Below, piece after piece: positions 1 through 8,896 of a DNA stretch of 64,000 nucleotides (position 1 is the first letter of the stretch; each line of letters starts with the position of its first letter). The translations under genes were made by a program, and so were the position numbers. The notes beneath the pieces are model-generated. The model did not search any database. It saw only the letters and a list, made by a program, of their open reading frames with translations, and was not told where the DNA came from. The stretch spans positions 51,180-115,179 of the forward strand of contig CAJOCU010000012.1 of the NCBI GenBank assembly GCA_905233765.1, in the 5' to 3' direction. This stretch comes from an uncultured Bacteroidaceae bacterium. Its GTDB lineage: Bacteria > Bacteroidota > Bacteroidia > Bacteroidales > Bacteroidaceae.

Positions 1-959
1 TTGCAGGACTGACGATGGTGGCATCTGATGGTGCCTTCAATCAGTTCTCAAGCTGGAACAGTCATTATAACATTGCCTATCATCCAGCTACTGCAAATAC
101 CGATGCGACATTGACATTGACAGCTCCCGAAGGCTATGTGATTAAGAGCTACTCCATGCTTGTTGCAAGAGCCGCCAGCGCAGCACACAGCTACACTGTG
201 ACGAACGAAGCTGGCATCTTGGTAGATGTGCCTTTCGGTTCAAGCGAATCCTCATATGCGACTGTATCACAGAGCGACATTAATAAAGCCAGCACCGTCA
301 TAACAGTACGCACATCTGATGTAAGCAAATGGCTGGCTATTGCCGACTTTACTGTAACATTGGCCAAGCCACTCCCGCTCAATGTCGTTGGTGACAAGTC
401 ATTCGCTACGCTCTACCTGCCCTATGACGTGCAGACTGACGTTAATACCAAGGCCTATTACATCACAACCATTAGTGGTGGTTATGCTCGACTGACAGAA
501 CTCGCCGGTGGTGAGATTCCTGCTTTCACAGCTGTCGTGCTTGTCAACAGCGAGGCGACTACTTATGCAACCCTTTCGATGGCAAGCAGCCTCCCCCGCG
601 TGGTTAGCGAGGATGACAACCTGCTGAAGGGGACCATTGTAGGTATGAAACTCGACCTCAGCGATGAGACTAACTACTACTCGTTGGGTAAGAAGAATGG
701 CGCCATAGGCTTCTACAAGTTCTCCGGCGGCACCATTAACCTCGGTGCCAACAAGGCATACCTGGACACCACTTCCTCGGGCGGCGACATCAAGGGCTTC
801 CTCTTCGACTTTAACGATGCTGTAGGCATAGAGGCAATTGACAATGGACAATGGACAATTGACAATGACAAGGTGATCTACAACCTCGCTGGTCAGAAGA
901 TGAGCAAGCTGCAGCGCGGCGTGAACATCGTCAATGGCAAGAAAGTGCTTGTGAAGTAA
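1..959 (+). CDS. C-terminal part of a large secreted protein with sorting-type tail (5' end outside window)
   Basis: The frame is open from the window edge, so the true start lies upstream. The first ~115 residues match, by eye, the beta-sandwich module that follows the sialidase domain of the 20888-26371 protein (shared AGLT, LTLTAP(E/D)GY(V/L)IKSY, TITVR/TVITVR and LAI(A/I)(D/N)F motifs). A second domain (ATLYLPYDV to GFLFDFND) resembles the pre-tail domain of the two large proteins downstream. The protein ends in IYNLAGQKMSK...NGKKVLVK, a tail similar to type IX secretion type A signals, so it is probably surface-exposed or secreted. The missing N-terminus may be a glycosidase such as a sialidase, but that is inference. 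Residues IDNGQWTIDN before the tail come from a 7-bp repeat. A small protein gene starts 13 nt downstream. Confidence 0.85.
   Translation, partial: AGLTMVASDGAFNQFSSWNSHYNIAYHPATANTDATLTLTAPEGYVIKSYSMLVARAASAAHSYTVTNEAGILVDVPFGSSESSYATVSQSDINKASTVITVRTSDVSKWLAIADFTVTLAKPLPLNVVGDKSFATLYLPYDVQTDVNTKAYYITTISGGYARLTELAGGEIPAFTAVVLVNSEATTYATLSMASSLPRVVSEDDNLLKGTIVGMKLDLSDETNYYSLGKKNGAIGFYKFSGGTINLGANKAYLDTTSSGGDIKGFLFDFNDAVGIEAIDNGQWTIDNDKVIYNLAGQKMSKLQRGVNIVNGKKVLVK
834..868 (+). repeat. Period-7 repeat inside coding sequence (ACAATKG units)
   Basis: About four and a half head-to-tail copies of ACAATTG/ACAATGG lie in the linker before the C-terminal tail of the first protein and encode IDNGQWTIDND. 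It belongs to the same class of seven-base arrays seen between genes elsewhere in the window. Confidence 0.8.
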
Positions 960-972
960 AAACCTGAAGATT

Positions 973-1143
973 ATGAAAAAGATATATTGCACTCCAACCG
1001 TTGACATTTTCAACATCATCAGCGAACGCCACCTGTTGTTAGATTCTATCAAAATAGAGAGCACCGAGAATCCCATCGAAGATGAAGACGATATCGGTTT
1101 TACGAAAGAACGAGGCGAGTTCGACGATAGCTTCTGGGACTAA
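973..1143 (+). CDS. Small acidic protein following a secreted protein (56 aa), MKKxY...W family member 1
   Basis: ATG at 973, TAA at 1141-1143. It begins MKKIYCTPTVDIF and ends in an acidic, aromatic stretch (GEFDDSFWD). The start MKK(I/K)xY, a Pro at residue 8, a short hydrophobic run near residues 10-16 and a C-terminal W-D motif recur in the small genes at 8897 and 13040, which also follow large tail-bearing proteins. No signal peptide, cysteine pattern or known domain is visible. It is only 13 nt after the stop of the upstream gene, so probably cotranscribed. Function unknown. The repeated pairing with secreted proteins is the main support that it is a real gene. Confidence 0.75.
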   Translation: MKKIYCTPTVDIFNIISERHLLLDSIKIESTENPIEDEDDIGFTKERGEFDDSFWD

Positions 1144-1152
1144 GTCCACCTT

Positions 1153-1195
1153 ACAAAGGGAGGGCGCACATCGGTGATGTGCGCCCTCCCTTTGT
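1153..1195. terminator. Bidirectional hairpin terminator, perfect 20-bp stem
   Basis: Two perfectly complementary 20-nt arms (1153-1172 and 1176-1195) flank a 3-nt loop GGT. It lies between the convergent small-protein gene and kduI, with AAA/TTT at the stem ends suiting termination in both directions. The long stem with 3-nt loop is the same architecture as the hairpins found inside coding genes in this window. Confidence 0.85.
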
Positions 1196-1210
1196 GAGTC
1201 TGTTTATGTA

Positions 1211-2215
1211 TTAGCGGATGTCGATGACGGGGATGTTGTCCTTGTCGTTGTAGTAGAGGTTCTCGCCTGCCATACCCCAGATGAAGGTGTAGTAGTAGGT
1301 GCCGGCAGCGGCGTGGATGCTCCATTCAGGCGACATAATAGCCTGCTCGTTGTGGAGCCATACGACGCGGCTCTCCTCGGGCTGTCCCATGATGTGGGCG
1401 ATGGTCTGATCCTGGGGCAGGTTGAAGTAGTAGTAGGCTTCGATGCGGCGACCGTGGGTGTGAGGGGGCATCGTGTTCCAGGCAGCACCCGGGTTGAGCT
1501 GTGTCAGACCGAGCTGCAGCTGGCAGGGGCCTTCCTCGAGGACATCGTTGACGATGAGCTTATAGACGGTGCGGTTGTTGCACTCCTCCAGCGAGCCTAC
1601 AGGTCCCCAGACAGCAGCCTTCAGCGAGCCCTTGCGGCCGTCGAGGGTGATCCACTGGGTCTTGTAGTGCTGATGGGCGGTAGCGCTGTTGAGGTAGAAC
1701 TTAGCGGGTTTCGCTGCGTCCTTGGAACGGAAGATCACCTCCTTGTTCACGTCCTTGTCCTTGCCGATGTGGCCGCGACCGATGTAGAGGGCTTCCTTCG
1801 GTGAGAGGGCATACTCCTTGCCATCGACGATGACCCAGCCGTCGCCCTGGCCGCAGTTCACCACGCCGAGCTCGCGGTTGTAGAGGAAGTACTTTTCCTT
1901 GATGCCGGGGTCCACGTCGAGGCCCAGCTCCAGGAAGTTCTCCAGCTTCAGGTCTTTCGTCACGGGCATCGCGCCGCCGAAGATGAAGCGGTCGTAGTGG
2001 GAGTAGGTCAGATTAATTTCATCAGCCACCATCACCTTCTCCATCACGAAGCGCTCGCGCAGCGTCGGGGTGTCGTAGTGCTTCACATCCTCGGGGTGAC
2101 AAGCGGTCTGGAAGCGAACGGATTGCTGGGCGAAAGCCCCCTCCTGCCCTCCCCCAAGGGGGAGGAGAAAAGCAGCAACTGCAGAAATGACAATTGTTTT
2201 CTTAAGAGTCTTCAT
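1211..2215 (-). CDS. kduI: 5-keto-4-deoxyuronate isomerase (KduI family) with signal peptide
   Basis: KduI interconverts 5-keto-4-deoxyuronate and 2,5-diketo-3-deoxygluconate in breakdown of unsaturated uronates released by polysaccharide lyases. The 334-residue product covers the whole family (E. coli form about 278 residues). Visible motifs include [26 protein letters not shown], and the metal site [16 protein letters not shown], with a later His in [11 protein letters not shown]. Unlike the usual cytosolic enzyme it starts with a signal-like segment ([18 protein letters not shown]) ending near AFAQ, implying export to the periplasm. Residues about 16-26 of this leader come from a GC-rich repeat element. 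It lies 47 bp downstream of the EIIC gene on the same strand, fitting a uronate utilisation unit; its own -7 box lies at 2241-2248. Confidence 0.9.
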   Translation of the reverse strand: MKTLKKTIVISAVAAFLLPLGGGQEGAFAQQSVRFQTACHPEDVKHYDTPTLRERFVMEKVMVADEINLTYSHYDRFIFGGAMPVTKDLKLENFLELGLDVDPGIKEKYFLYNRELGVVNCGQGDGWVIVDGKEYALSPKEALYIGRGHIGKDKDVNKEVIFRSKDAAKPAKFYLNSATAHQHYKTQWITLDGRKGSLKAAVWGPVGSLEECNNRTVYKLIVNDVLEEGPCQLQLGLTQLNPGAAWNTMPPHTHGRRIEAYYYFNLPQDQTIAHIMGQPEESRVVWLHNEQAIMSPEWSIHAAAGTYYYTFIWGMAGENLYYNDKDNIPVIDIR

Positions 2216-2297
2216 TGTAGTCCTATTTTGAGAATGAATACAAAAATAAATCAGAGGATATGTTACTCCTCCCCCTTGGGGGAGGTCGGGAGGGGGC
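2136..2297. repeat. Inverted pair of GC-rich repeat elements flanking the kduI start
   Basis: Arm 1 (2136-2166) and arm 2 (2267-2297) are the same C-rich-tail plus CTCCCCC/GGGGGAG hairpin in opposite orientation, with a few mismatches. Arm 1 is inside the KduI leader; arm 2 forms the C-terminal residues ([11 protein letters not shown]) of the EIIC protein. They are members of the window-wide repeat family. Confidence 0.85.
2241..2248 (-). promoter_or_regulatory. Candidate -7 box (TATTTTTG) for kduI
   Basis: CAAAAATA on the plus strand reads TATTTTTG on the minus strand, matching Bacteroidetes TAnnTTTG. It lies 26 nt before the kduI start, in the gap after the EIIC gene. No clear -33 element was checked. 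Confidence 0.5.
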
Positions 2298-3672
2298 TTC
2301 CCTTCTTCTCGTCAGCGATGATGCGGCGGCGGTTGATGAACATCATGACGACGGTGAAGCCGCCGAGGAAGCCCATGCCGATGTAGTCGAGGCTCTTGCA
2401 GGCGCGGAAGAAGACCCAGCCGAAGAGCGACGAGCAGAAGTCAAGGGCACCGGCCAGGAAGCCTTCGGGCACGTGAGCGGCAGCATCCTGCGTAGCCGCA
2501 TACACCGAGTTGGCAGCAGCGGTGAAGTCGGCACTCATATCCGTGACGAAGTAGAGCCCGAAGATGAGGGCGATGAGACCGATGATGAAGGTCTTCACAA
2601 CGTTGTTCTTCGTCAGCGGCAGCACCATGGGGAAGAGATAGAACATGCCGGCCAGCGATGCCAACGGCAGGAACTGGTTGCCGGGCAGGACGACGGCGAG
2701 GAACAGCACCGTCGGGATGAGCAGCAGCGAGACCACGAGCGTCGTGGGATGTCCGATGACGAGCGCCGGGCTCATGCCAATGTGCACCTTCTTGCCGTTG
2801 AACTTCTTCTCCACCACCTCCTTGGTCTTCTGGCTGATAGGCATCAGGCCGTCTATGAAGAGCTTGGTGATGCGGGGGATGAGCTCCATGACGGCACCCA
2901 TGATGACACCCAGCGAGAGGATCGTCTTGGCAGCATCGCCGTTCCACTCCTTCACGCTCAGCGCTCCAATCAGCGCACCCACGATGACACCCAGGATGAG
3001 CGGTTCACCCAGCACGCCGAACTTCTTCTTCAGCCCTTCAGCGTCGATGTCCAGCTTCGAGAAGCCCGGGATGCGGTCCAGCAGCCAGTTGATGCCCAGT
3101 GCGAAGGGCACAAAGCTCTGGCAGAAGGGCTGCGGGATGCTGATGCCGTCGAGGTCGTAGTGCTTCTGGAACTTCTCCGCCGTGAGGTCGGCCATCACGA
3201 GCGTGAACATATAACAGATGATGGCGGCGAAGTAACCCCAGGCGAGGCTCTCGCCCTTCACGAAATAGACGACGGCGCCGATGAAAGCGAAGTGCCAGTA
3301 GTTCCACAGATCGATGTTCACCGTGCGTGTGGTCTTCGTGAGCACCATCAGCGCATTCACGCCCAAGCAGATGGGGATGATCAGTGCACCCACGGCGGTG
3401 TTGTAGGCCACAGCGGCAGCAGCGGGCCATCCCATATCGAAGATGTTGAGCTGCAGGTGGTAGATATCCGAGATGTTCGTCAGCGGGCCGTTGAAGTTGG
3501 TCGTCAGCAACGCCGTGACGATGCCGAGGCCGACGAAACCGACGCCCACGAACAGACCGCTCTGCAGCGCCTTACCGAATTTCAGGCCGATGCACAGGCC
3601 GATGATGGTGAACAGAATGGGCATCATGACCGATGCGCCGAGAGAGATGATGTAAGCAAAAACATGTTCCAT
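2263..3672 (-). CDS. PTS galactitol-type EIIC membrane permease, orphan
   Basis: A polytopic membrane protein of 469 residues matching the galactitol (GatC/SgcC) EIIC family: N-terminal [19 protein letters not shown], a long series of hydrophobic segments, and the conserved GHPTT motif. Typical EIIC length is about 450. No EIIA, EIIB, EI or HPr is encoded in the window, so either partners lie elsewhere or it works as a non-phosphorylating permease. The downstream kduI suggests an unsaturated or keto-deoxy uronate as substrate; this is inference from context. The last ~11 residues are encoded by a GC-rich repeat arm (2267-2297), so the original C-terminus was probably nearer IADEKK. Confidence 0.85.
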   Translation of the reverse strand: MEHVFAYIISLGASVMMPILFTIIGLCIGLKFGKALQSGLFVGVGFVGLGIVTALLTTNFNGPLTNISDIYHLQLNIFDMGWPAAAAVAYNTAVGALIIPICLGVNALMVLTKTTRTVNIDLWNYWHFAFIGAVVYFVKGESLAWGYFAAIICYMFTLVMADLTAEKFQKHYDLDGISIPQPFCQSFVPFALGINWLLDRIPGFSKLDIDAEGLKKKFGVLGEPLILGVIVGALIGALSVKEWNGDAAKTILSLGVIMGAVMELIPRITKLFIDGLMPISQKTKEVVEKKFNGKKVHIGMSPALVIGHPTTLVVSLLLIPTVLFLAVVLPGNQFLPLASLAGMFYLFPMVLPLTKNNVVKTFIIGLIALIFGLYFVTDMSADFTAAANSVYAATQDAAAHVPEGFLAGALDFCSSLFGWVFFRACKSLDYIGMGFLGGFTVVMMFINRRRIIADEKKGSPLPTSPKGEE

Positions 3673-3710
3673 GTTTTATCAGTTTAATGATTAATGTTTA
3701 AACTCCTTCT

Positions 3711-4586
3711 TCATTTTTCAAAGCTAATGGAGGAGGAACCGATATTCTTCCCATCCGCGAAGATCTGGACGCGGTACTGTCCGGCGATGAGCATCTCGGT
3801 GATGTCGCAATAGACCGTGACGGGCGTCTCCTCGCCGTTGTACTCGATGTCCTTGCGGATGCTATACTCCAGGTTGCGGTTCTCGAAGGCGAAGCTGCCG
3901 CCACCGCTGATCACCTCGTTGGTGGGCTTGAGAATGCGCACATAGATGGTCTTGTAGCCCGCGCCTGCCGTCACGTTACGCGCGATATTAAAGGACACCT
4001 GGAAGCGCTTCACGTCCTTGGTCTTCTTGGCTTCCTTGCCGCGCTTATTCAGACCCGTGATGCGGATGGCCGTGGCGTCCAGCTGGCTGGCAATCGCCAC
4101 CTTGTCCGACAGCGAAGCCTTCTCCTCGCTGAGGTTGGAGATCTGCTGTTGCTGCGCCACCTGTTGCTGGCGCAGGTTGGCGTTCTCGGCGTTGAGCTGT
4201 GTGTTCAGTCGGTTCAGCGAGTCGATCTCTGCCACGAAACTCTTCATGACGTCACGCATCGTGGCCAGTTCCTTCTTCAGGCGTGTGATCTCGGCAGCAT
4301 CGTTCTTCTTCGTGCGGCGCAACTCCTCCAGGAGTTCCTGCGTGCGCTGCTGCTCTTGCTCGAGCTGAGCCATCAGCGAGTCGTTGTTCACCTGCGTCTT
4401 CATCTCGTTGTACTGCACGGCGAACTTCTCGTACTCATTCTCCATCTCCAGCTTGTCCATTTCCACAAGCTCCAGCATCTGCTGGTTCTCCTCGTTGGTT
4501 TTGTGGAGTGAGTAAATCAGGTAAGCCATCCCGCCAATCAAGACGACGACGACGGCAATCAAAGCATAAAGTGTCTTTTTACTCAT
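3711..4586 (-). CDS. Inner-membrane anchored coiled-coil protein, unknown function
   Basis: The start is set at the ATG at 4584-4586 (MSKKTLYALIAVV), not further upstream, because an upstream start would read through a period-7 repeat and a promoter. The 291-residue product has one N-terminal transmembrane segment (residues ~6-24), then a long Glu/Gln/Leu-rich coiled coil to about residue 165, then a compact beta-rich C-terminal domain (FQVSFNIARNVTAGAGYKTI...). This resembles a conserved but uncharacterised Bacteroidetes family. A -7 box lies at 4607-4614. It sits upstream of the EIIC gene on the same strand, with a 38-bp gap. No enzymatic motif seen. Confidence 0.8.
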   Translation of the reverse strand: MSKKTLYALIAVVVVLIGGMAYLIYSLHKTNEENQQMLELVEMDKLEMENEYEKFAVQYNEMKTQVNNDSLMAQLEQEQQRTQELLEELRRTKKNDAAEITRLKKELATMRDVMKSFVAEIDSLNRLNTQLNAENANLRQQQVAQQQQISNLSEEKASLSDKVAIASQLDATAIRITGLNKRGKEAKKTKDVKRFQVSFNIARNVTAGAGYKTIYVRILKPTNEVISGGGSFAFENRNLEYSIRKDIEYNGEETPVTVYCDITEMLIAGQYRVQIFADGKNIGSSSISFEK

Positions 4587-4606
4587 AATTATACACAAAT
4601 TTGTGG

Positions 4607-4614
4607 CAAAGGTA
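4607..4614 (-). promoter_or_regulatory. -7 box TACCTTTG for the coiled-coil gene
   Basis: CAAAGGTA on the plus strand gives TACCTTTG on the minus strand, 20 nt upstream of the ATG at 4586. This is an excellent Bacteroidetes -7 match and implies a leader of only about 15 nt. Confidence 0.65.
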
Positions 4615-4619
4615 AGAAA

Positions 4620-4652
<33 letters not shown>

Positions 4653-4695
4653 TTTTTTGCCTTTGCACACAGAAAACATAAAATCTAACGATAAA

Positions 4696-5384
4696 ATGAA
4701 CAAACGACCCTCTTTTCTGGCACTCTTTCTTTGCCTGATAGCCTCTGCAACCCTTCAGGCGGCCGTCACCGTGACAAAGTTGAACCCCACCATTGTGGAA
4801 GTGCGCCAGAACGGGCAAACGCTCACCCTCGACTTCTATGGTCCCAACATCGTGCGTCTGTTCCTGGATCCGCAGGGCGGCATCGTCCGCAACCCGCAGG
4901 CCCCGCCGCCCGCACAGATCCTCGTTGACCAGCCGCGCCGCGACGTTGGCGAGCTCACGCTGGCCGAGGACGACCATTTCTTCCGCATCCAGACGGGGCA
5001 GCTCATCGTCAGCATTGCCCGCGACAACGGCCTCATGGCCTTCTCCGACCGCAAGGCCGGTCGCGTCGTAGCCCGTCAGCTGCCCACCGAGGCAGCCCCC
5101 GCCGACATCGTCTTCGGCGGCATCAGCTTCAACGGCAAGAAGACCGCGATGGATGCTCAGGGCAACGACATCCGCAACAACATCTACCTGCCATCCACGC
5201 CCACAACAACCCCAGCGAGGTTGACACGCACACGCGCGCGTTCTATATATATCCTTTAGGCCACACAGAGTTCACCGCCTACGACGACGACGGCCTCACC
5301 CAAGCCTACCTGCGCGGCAAGTTCAACCTCGTCCCCCAGGACGGCATGATTCTGGACAAATACCTCAACACCATCACCTGGTAA
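4696..5384 (+). pseudogene. GH31 alpha-glucosidase/alpha-xylosidase-like remnant lacking the catalytic domain
   Basis: The ATG at 4696 opens a signal peptide (MNKRPSFLALFLCLIASATLQA) and a typical N-terminal GH31 beta-sandwich (VTVTKLNPTIVEVRQNGQTL... VFGGISFNGKKT). At about 5200 the frame changes: the first frame stops at 5257-5259. The next frame, from about 5207, reads HTRAFYIYPLGHTEFTAYDD and continues to a stop at 5382-5384, a good match to the C-terminal DUF5110-like part of GH31 enzymes (YP-G..F..YDDDG). About 500 residues, including the (beta/alpha)8 catalytic barrel, are missing. This is best explained by internal deletion plus frameshift, not by a small active protein. Confidence 0.8.
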
Positions 5385-5407
5385 TAAGATTGCCATCTTA
5401 GGCTTTG

Positions 5408-5490
5408 AAGACCGCGGTCTTGTGACTCAAAGACTGCGGTCTTCTTCCGTTTACCATATATGGTAAACGCGTTTACCATATATGGTAAAC
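5408..5490. repeat. Cluster of short palindromes, including two tandem 20-bp perfect palindromes
   Basis: 5449-5468 and 5471-5490 are identical perfect palindromes (GTTTACCATATATGGTAAAC) separated by GC. Just before them, GACCGCGGTC and AGACTGCGGTCT add two shorter near-palindromes. The cluster lies between the GH31 remnant and the promoter of the next gene. They could be tandem operators for a dimeric regulator or part of the palindrome-cluster class also found at 20675-20820 and 59820-59934. Confidence 0.85.
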
Positions 5491-5567
5491 GCCGATACCC
5501 CTATAGGTGTACAGCTGTACCCCGATGGTTATTTTCGGCACACACCGTCACTTTTTCCCAATTTTTC

Positions 5568-5598
5568 TTGGCCAGTTCCCACATAATCTGTAATTTTG
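5568..5598 (+). promoter_or_regulatory. Promoter of the 1031-aa secreted protein, extended -33 element
   Basis: -33: TTGGCCAGTTCC beginning 5568; -7: TAATTTTG at 5591-5598, exactly 23 nt later. The promoter of the next large secreted gene (9287-9317) has TTGGCTAGTTCC and TATTTTTG at the same 23-nt spacing, and the OmpA gene has TTGGTCAGTTC. The leader to the ATG at 5716 is about 110 nt, and no known riboswitch was recognised in it. Confidence 0.65.
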
Positions 5599-5715
5599 CG
5601 CCGCATTTTGCATAGACGTCTCGTAGCGTCGAGCCGCTCAGCAATTTCATGCATCCCCCCTTCTGTTTCAGGACAAAGGTATTAACAATAACTATAACTA
5701 ACAATTTACAAACAA

Positions 5716-8700
5716 ATGAAAAGAAAATTACTTTTCGCGATTGCAGCACTATTGTGCTCAATCGGTTCGTGGGCGCAAGCCTCGTACAACTATGCCTACA
5801 AAGAAGGAACGGCAGTAGGTGCAGGAAGTGACTTTTTTCTCTACAACATTGGGGCAAAAAGATTCCTTGACAACGGTATGAACTGGGGTACACGTGCTAC
5901 CGTTGATAATGCGGGAAAGTCATTAACTCTTACACTAAATGACGGTAAATATACCATTAATACCGGAGTTAAAACCCGATATGGTGGTGGCGGTGCTGGT
6001 GACTTCCTCAATAGTGGTGGTTACATGGACGGCGCATCTTCTGATTGGACATTCGAATCTGTTTCTGTTGATGGATATACTAATGTCTATAAGCTTAAGA
6101 CTGGTGATAATTATTTGGTATATCAGACAAATGCAGAAGGCGATAATCCTGCTTGTAATGTAACCTCTCTTTCGGGTAGCAATAATGATTACTGGATACT
6201 CATTACTAAAGCTCAACGTCAAGCGGCCAAGGACTATACATTCATGCTTGACAATACATGTTTCAACCGTCCTTGGGAGTATAAAGCATGGACATGTACG
6301 GTAAACAGCACTGGTACTAGTGGTAATGCTACCCCCAACCAATCCGATGGCAATCCTGATAATCGCTGCGCAGAATCTTATAGGAATGATTTTACATACC
6401 TGCAAAATGCAACTGGAACAATTTCTGAAGGACGATACAAACTTTATAATCAAGGCTTTTATCGTAAGGATGGAGGCAGCGGCGTTGCCCAAATTTCTCT
6501 CAACAGTACAACTGCTGACATGAAAGTGCTCAATGGTAGTGGCGAGGGGACAACAGAAAACATGGGAGGCGCCTCGACAGCTTTCTCAGCAGGACAATAT
6601 GTAAACTCTGTGGAAGCTTTTGTAAATACAGGAAGTCTGGAAGTCGGTGTTAAGAACACCAACAACATGAACTGGGTTATATGGAGTAATTTCTATCTTG
6701 AATATCTCGGTCAATGCGTAATGGACTATGCAGTAGCTCTGCCTGATGGTGGTGCAATGACTGCAGACACATGGTACTACTTCGACATTGCTGTGGCAGG
6801 TGACAACTATAATGCCACTGCTACGACTCTTGGTGATATTGTATGCACAGATGATGGCTATGCTTTGACTTCAAATACAGGTAATGTTACTCTTTCAGCA
6901 ACAGATAACACACTGGCAGCTAGACGTTATTATGTAAAATCATCTTCAGCAAATAATCTTGCGGTTAGTGTTGCCAGCTATAGTTATATAGTTGGTGATC
7001 CTACTGTAAGCATCGCAGATGGAAGTTATGTCAAGTCTTTGACCACTGTGACCTATACGTTTGATGACGAGGCCAGCAATGATCCTGAAGCAACATTCGC
7101 AATTCTTGATGGAAGTGCCACAGCTTCGTTGAAGAAAGATGGTGTAGAGGTGAAGACAGGTGCTCTGTCTCTCAGTGGCAATGTGCTAACCGCCACATTC
7201 TCCGATGTTACTCTTGTATATAATGCCAATGACTATTCTATTGTTCTTCCTGCAGACGTTGTCGGCTTTGAGGACCAAGAAAGCAATAGCGAAGTAAGTA
7301 TATCTTTTAATACTCCCCTCTTTGCTGATGGAGATTACTACTTGAAGAATAAGGATAATGGTGCTTATTTTGCTGGTGGTCTAGGATGGGGTACACAGGC
7401 CATAACTAACTCTATTGGACATGTTGTTACTTTGACAGCATTGTCTAATGGTAAGTACACAATTGACACCCATCTTTCAAATGGTGGTGATAACCATTTC
7501 CTCAATGGCTTATGGTGTGATGGAAGTTCCTCAGAGTGGACTTTTGCTGCTAGTGGCGAATATTACACCATCAATAATGGAACGAACAACTTGACAGCTG
7601 GAACTGTGGGCACAGTGCTAACTCTTGCTGCTGGAACAGGTAATGACGCTCAGTGGTCTTTGTTGTCAAAGTCTGCTTGGAAAACAGAGCAAGTTGCTCG
7701 TTTGGATGCTGCTGATATCAAAACTGGTGTAGATGCTACATTCTATCTGCCTGCTGCAAAATTCAACAGAAACGACACTGAAAACACTAGTTGGCTAGGT
7801 GACCCTGGTATCGATGGCCTTGCAACTGGTGATGCTACTTGCAATTTTAATGGTCAAAAATACAACACAACTCCATTTGATGTATATCAGGTGCTGACAG
7901 ACTTAGAGCCAGGTGTATATAAGGTAACAATGCAGGGCTTCTATCGTAATGGTACGACTGATGACCGTAATGCTATCCTTTATGCAAATGGTTATAAGGT
8001 TCCCTTGGTGAATATCAGAAGTGCAGGTGTTACAACACAAGATGATGACAAGGGCTTTACGACTGCTAATGGCGACTATTATGTACCAAACAAACAGGAT
8101 GAAGCTGCAAAGGCATTTAACAATGACTATTATCAAAATGAGCTTTATTTTGAAGTTGCAGCTGATGGTGAGTTGCGTATTGGTGTGAAGAAAGATGAAG
8201 GTGCGACTGGTGACTGGGCCGTATTTGATAATTTCCAGTTGACTTACTATGGACCTGGCGTTACGGGTACTATTGCATCCAGCGGCTATTCAACCTTCTC
8301 TACGGATCAGGCTCTCGACTTTACAAAAGCTACAGGCATCACTGCCGCTTATGTTGTAAGTAACATTACAAATACATATGTAAGTCTTACAAAGGTAGAT
8401 GAATTGCCTGCTAATAGTGGTATGATTCTTAAGGGTACTGGTGGTGACACATTCATTATTCCTTCTGTTGTATCAGCTTCAGCTCCTGCTACTAACAAAC
8501 TACACGCTGCCGTTACGGCAACTGATATTAATGCCAATGAGGCATATATCTTGAAGAGTGGTGAATTCTGTTTGGTGACAGAAGACAGTAAGGTACCTGC
8601 TGGCAAGGCTTATCTGTTGGCAGAAGACGTACCCGCGGAAGCCAAAGCTTTGAGCTTTACCTTCGATGATGAAGCAACAGCCATTCGTTCAATTGAAGGT

Positions 8701-8811
8701 TCACAAGTAACAGTTGACAGCAAGGACATCTACAATGTCGCAGGTCAGCGCATGAGCCGCGTTCAGAAGGGTGTGAACATCGTGAACGGCAAAAAGATAT
8801 TGGTAAAGTAA
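5716..8811 (+). CDS. Large secreted protein (1031 aa) with two internal repeat units and sorting-type tail
   Basis: Starts with a clear signal peptide (MKRKLLFAIAALLCSIGSWAQA). The body contains two related halves. Residues ~35-165 (FFLYNIGAKRFLDN, WGTRATVDNAG, LNDGKYTINT) pair with ~535-665 (YYLKNKDNGAYFAG, WGTQAITNSIG, LSNGKYTIDT). Each is followed by a second module (TFMLDN..FNRP... ISEGRYKLYNQGFYR versus TFYLPAAKFNRN... LEPGVYKVTMQGFYR). These look like carbohydrate-binding-type beta modules. No glycosidase motif was recognised. The C-terminus has the conserved pre-tail domain and IYNVAGQRMSR...NGKKILVK. Probably secreted or surface-attached and involved in adhesion or glycan binding; function not established. 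A small-protein gene follows at 8897. Confidence 0.85.
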   Translation: MKRKLLFAIAALLCSIGSWAQASYNYAYKEGTAVGAGSDFFLYNIGAKRFLDNGMNWGTRATVDNAGKSLTLTLNDGKYTINTGVKTRYGGGGAGDFLNSGGYMDGASSDWTFESVSVDGYTNVYKLKTGDNYLVYQTNAEGDNPACNVTSLSGSNNDYWILITKAQRQAAKDYTFMLDNTCFNRPWEYKAWTCTVNSTGTSGNATPNQSDGNPDNRCAESYRNDFTYLQNATGTISEGRYKLYNQGFYRKDGGSGVAQISLNSTTADMKVLNGSGEGTTENMGGASTAFSAGQYVNSVEAFVNTGSLEVGVKNTNNMNWVIWSNFYLEYLGQCVMDYAVALPDGGAMTADTWYYFDIAVAGDNYNATATTLGDIVCTDDGYALTSNTGNVTLSATDNTLAARRYYVKSSSANNLAVSVASYSYIVGDPTVSIADGSYVKSLTTVTYTFDDEASNDPEATFAILDGSATASLKKDGVEVKTGALSLSGNVLTATFSDVTLVYNANDYSIVLPADVVGFEDQESNSEVSISFNTPLFADGDYYLKNKDNGAYFAGGLGWGTQAITNSIGHVVTLTALSNGKYTIDTHLSNGGDNHFLNGLWCDGSSSEWTFAASGEYYTINNGTNNLTAGTVGTVLTLAAGTGNDAQWSLLSKSAWKTEQVARLDAADIKTGVDATFYLPAAKFNRNDTENTSWLGDPGIDGLATGDATCNFNGQKYNTTPFDVYQVLTDLEPGVYKVTMQGFYRNGTTDDRNAILYANGYKVPLVNIRSAGVTTQDDDKGFTTANGDYYVPNKQDEAAKAFNNDYYQNELYFEVAADGELRIGVKKDEGATGDWAVFDNFQLTYYGPGVTGTIASSGYSTFSTDQALDFTKATGITAAYVVSNITNTYVSLTKVDELPANSGMILKGTGGDTFIIPSVVSASAPATNKLHAAVTATDINANEAYILKSGEFCLVTEDSKVPAGKAYLLAEDVPAEAKALSFTFDDEATAIRSIEGSQVTVDSKDIYNVAGQRMSRVQKGVNIVNGKKILVK

Positions 8812-8812
8812 A

Positions 8813-8863
8813 GACCCACTCTGCCCAAGGGCATCCCTCCCATCAGGGAGGGAACCTGCGGGG
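8813..8863 (+). repeat. Divergent GC-rich repeat element between large and small gene
   Basis: GACCCACTCTGCCC followed by CCCTCCC-atca-GGGAGGG. It is the same tail-plus-hairpin type as elsewhere, inserted between the secreted protein stop (8811) and the small gene (8897). At the other two such loci the spacer is 13-14 nt, so this element explains the longer gap here. Confidence 0.7.
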
Positions 8864-8896
8864 AAGAATCGATAATACATTAATTATATTACGACA

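Noticed and set aside
2260..3687. 475-codon ORF on the plus strand opposite the EIIC gene
   Set aside because: Its product is rich in Asp, Glu, His and Arg without any family match, typical of the antisense of a GC-rich gene; the minus strand encodes a clear membrane permease.
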